DNA of 64,000 nt from Roseospira visakhapatnamensis. Lineage in GTDB: Bacteria > Pseudomonadota > Alphaproteobacteria > Rhodospirillales > Rhodospirillaceae. A program made the translations under genes and the position numbers. The stretch lies in the NCBI RefSeq assembly GCF_014197915.1, contig NZ_JACIGK010000003.1, positions 1 through 64,000 on the forward strand, written 5' to 3'. Positions within the stretch are counted from its first letter, which is position 1. Each line of letters opens with the position of its first letter. Under the pieces are notes generated by a model. It saw only the letters and a program-made list of their open reading frames with translations. It was not told the DNA's origin and ran no database searches. Shown piece after piece: positions 63,252 through 64,000 of the stretch.

Positions 63252-64000
63252 ATGACCGCCGACCCGTCCCTTCTTTGCCTGGGCATGGGATACACCGCGC
63301 GCCGCCTGGGGCGGGCGCTTCAGGCGCGTGGCTGGCGGGTGGCCGGGACGGCGCGCGGCGACGCGGGCCTGGCGGCGTTGACGGCCGAGGGGATCACGGC
63401 CCTGCCGCTGGATCGTGACCGGCCGTTGCCGGCGGAGACCCTGGACTCCTTCGACGCCGTTCTGGTCTCCGTCCCGCCCGACGCCGAGGGCGACCCGGTG
63501 CTGGACACCATGACCGACGCCCTCGTCGCCGCCGAGCGGCCCCGCTGGATCGGCTACCTGTCCACCACCGGCGTCTACGGGGACACCCAGGGCGCCTGGG
63601 TGGACGAACTGACCCCGACCCACCCCACGCAAGACCGCTCGCGCAGCAGGCTGGACGCGGAAACCCGCTGGCTGGACCTGTGGCGCCGGCATGGCCGTCC
63701 GGTGGAGGTGTTCCGCCTGGCCGGAATCTACGGCCCGGGGCGAAGCGCCCTGGACAGCGTGCGCGCCGGTCGCGCGCACCGGGTGATCAAGCCGGGCCAT
63801 GTCGTCTGCCGTATCCATGTGGACGACATTGTCCAGGTGCTCATGGCCGCGCTGGACAACCCGGCGCCGGGCAGCATCACCAACGTCGCCGACGACGAGC
63901 CGGCGCCGCCCCAGGACGTGGTGGCCGAGGCCTGCGCCCTGCTGGGCGTCGCGCCGCCGCCGGAGGTGCCACTGGAGGCGGCCGACCACCTGTCGCCGAT
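63252..64000 (+). CDS. SDR-family NAD(P)-dependent protein (YeeZ-like), truncated by the window edge
   Basis: The first 249 residues of a protein that runs off the right edge. LLCLGMGYTARRLGRALQARGWRVAGTARG (7-36) is a dinucleotide-binding Rossmann motif. WIGYLSTTGVYGDTQGAWVDE supplies the Ser/Thr and Tyr region, then VEVFRLAGIYGPGRSALD and VDDIVQVLMAAL, all as in YeeZ-type atypical SDR proteins. The ATG follows a weak GAGGA ribosome site. The end of the gene and any downstream partners are not visible. Confidence 0.85.
   Translation, partial: MTADPSLLCLGMGYTARRLGRALQARGWRVAGTARGDAGLAALTAEGITALPLDRDRPLPAETLDSFDAVLVSVPPDAEGDPVLDTMTDALVAAERPRWIGYLSTTGVYGDTQGAWVDELTPTHPTQDRSRSRLDAETRWLDLWRRHGRPVEVFRLAGIYGPGRSALDSVRAGRAHRVIKPGHVVCRIHVDDIVQVLMAALDNPAPGSITNVADDEPAPPQDVVAEACALLGVAPPPEVPLEAADHLSP

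Overview
The window is 64 kb of GC-rich DNA (about two thirds G+C) from an alphaproteobacterium, most likely of the Rhodospirillales. The run rpoZ, relA/spoT (rsh), pdxJ, lepB, rnc, era, recO is the usual alphaproteobacterial housekeeping order, and the many TRAP and ABC solute transporters fit a metabolically flexible member of that order. The taxonomic call is inferred from gene order and composition. I recognised no tRNA, rRNA, CRISPR array, transposase or integrase.

Layout. 1-3803: tail of an unidentified gene, then a polar amino-acid ABC transporter (ATPase, binding protein, two permeases). 3823-5798: an acetyltransferase and a short cation-efflux protein divergent from a MerR regulator, with a MerR-type promoter between them. 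5795-17092: a large AsmA-family envelope protein facing the housekeeping block rpoZ-rsh-pdxJ-lepB-rnc-era-(small membrane protein)-recO; acpS, often found between pdxJ and lepB, is absent. 17093-18051: about 960 bp with no convincing gene and two AT-richer patches. 18052-23025: a cluster I cannot assign to a known pathway. It encodes a His-tailed protein, a small hypothetical, a polytopic membrane protein, a 38-residue membrane peptide, a Tat-exported metallo-beta-lactamase-fold protein and a small periplasmic protein, and ends in a clear intrinsic terminator. This is the best candidate here for an undescribed system.

23372-34833: an orphan TRAP binding protein, a YfcG-like glutathione transferase, Dps, two small proteins, a complete TRAP transporter (dctM, dctQ, dctP on the minus strand), a Memo-AMMECR1 fusion, prephenate dehydratase and a ferredoxin-NADP reductase overlapping a PaaX-family regulator. 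36317-43907: divergent from paaX, a lone PaaA/PaaC-like di-iron protein with a small partner gene, then a five-gene branched-chain/aromatic-type ABC importer and a sugar-epimerase-like protein. PaaX regulator, reductase, di-iron protein and importer together suggest uptake and oxidation of an organic acid or aromatic compound, but the rest of a phenylacetate pathway is missing.

43954-64000: a single-domain response regulator and a REC-PAS-GGDEF diguanylate cyclase, a UbiB-type kinase behind oligoendopeptidase F, a long-chain acyl-CoA ligase, an FtsB-like protein, cytochrome b561, MobA, a TauE/SafE exporter with its TIGR02186-type partner and a universal stress protein, argG, an ABC-2 exporter, an acetyl/succinyl-CoA transferase, a TPR protein and a truncated SDR-family gene at the right edge.

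Regulatory DNA worth reading includes a perfect 11-bp inverted repeat upstream of the importer operon, a 14-bp palindrome upstream of the glutathione transferase gene, hairpins between binding-protein and permease genes in two ABC operons, and an intrinsic terminator at 58098-58134 that faces leftward although no leftward gene precedes it.
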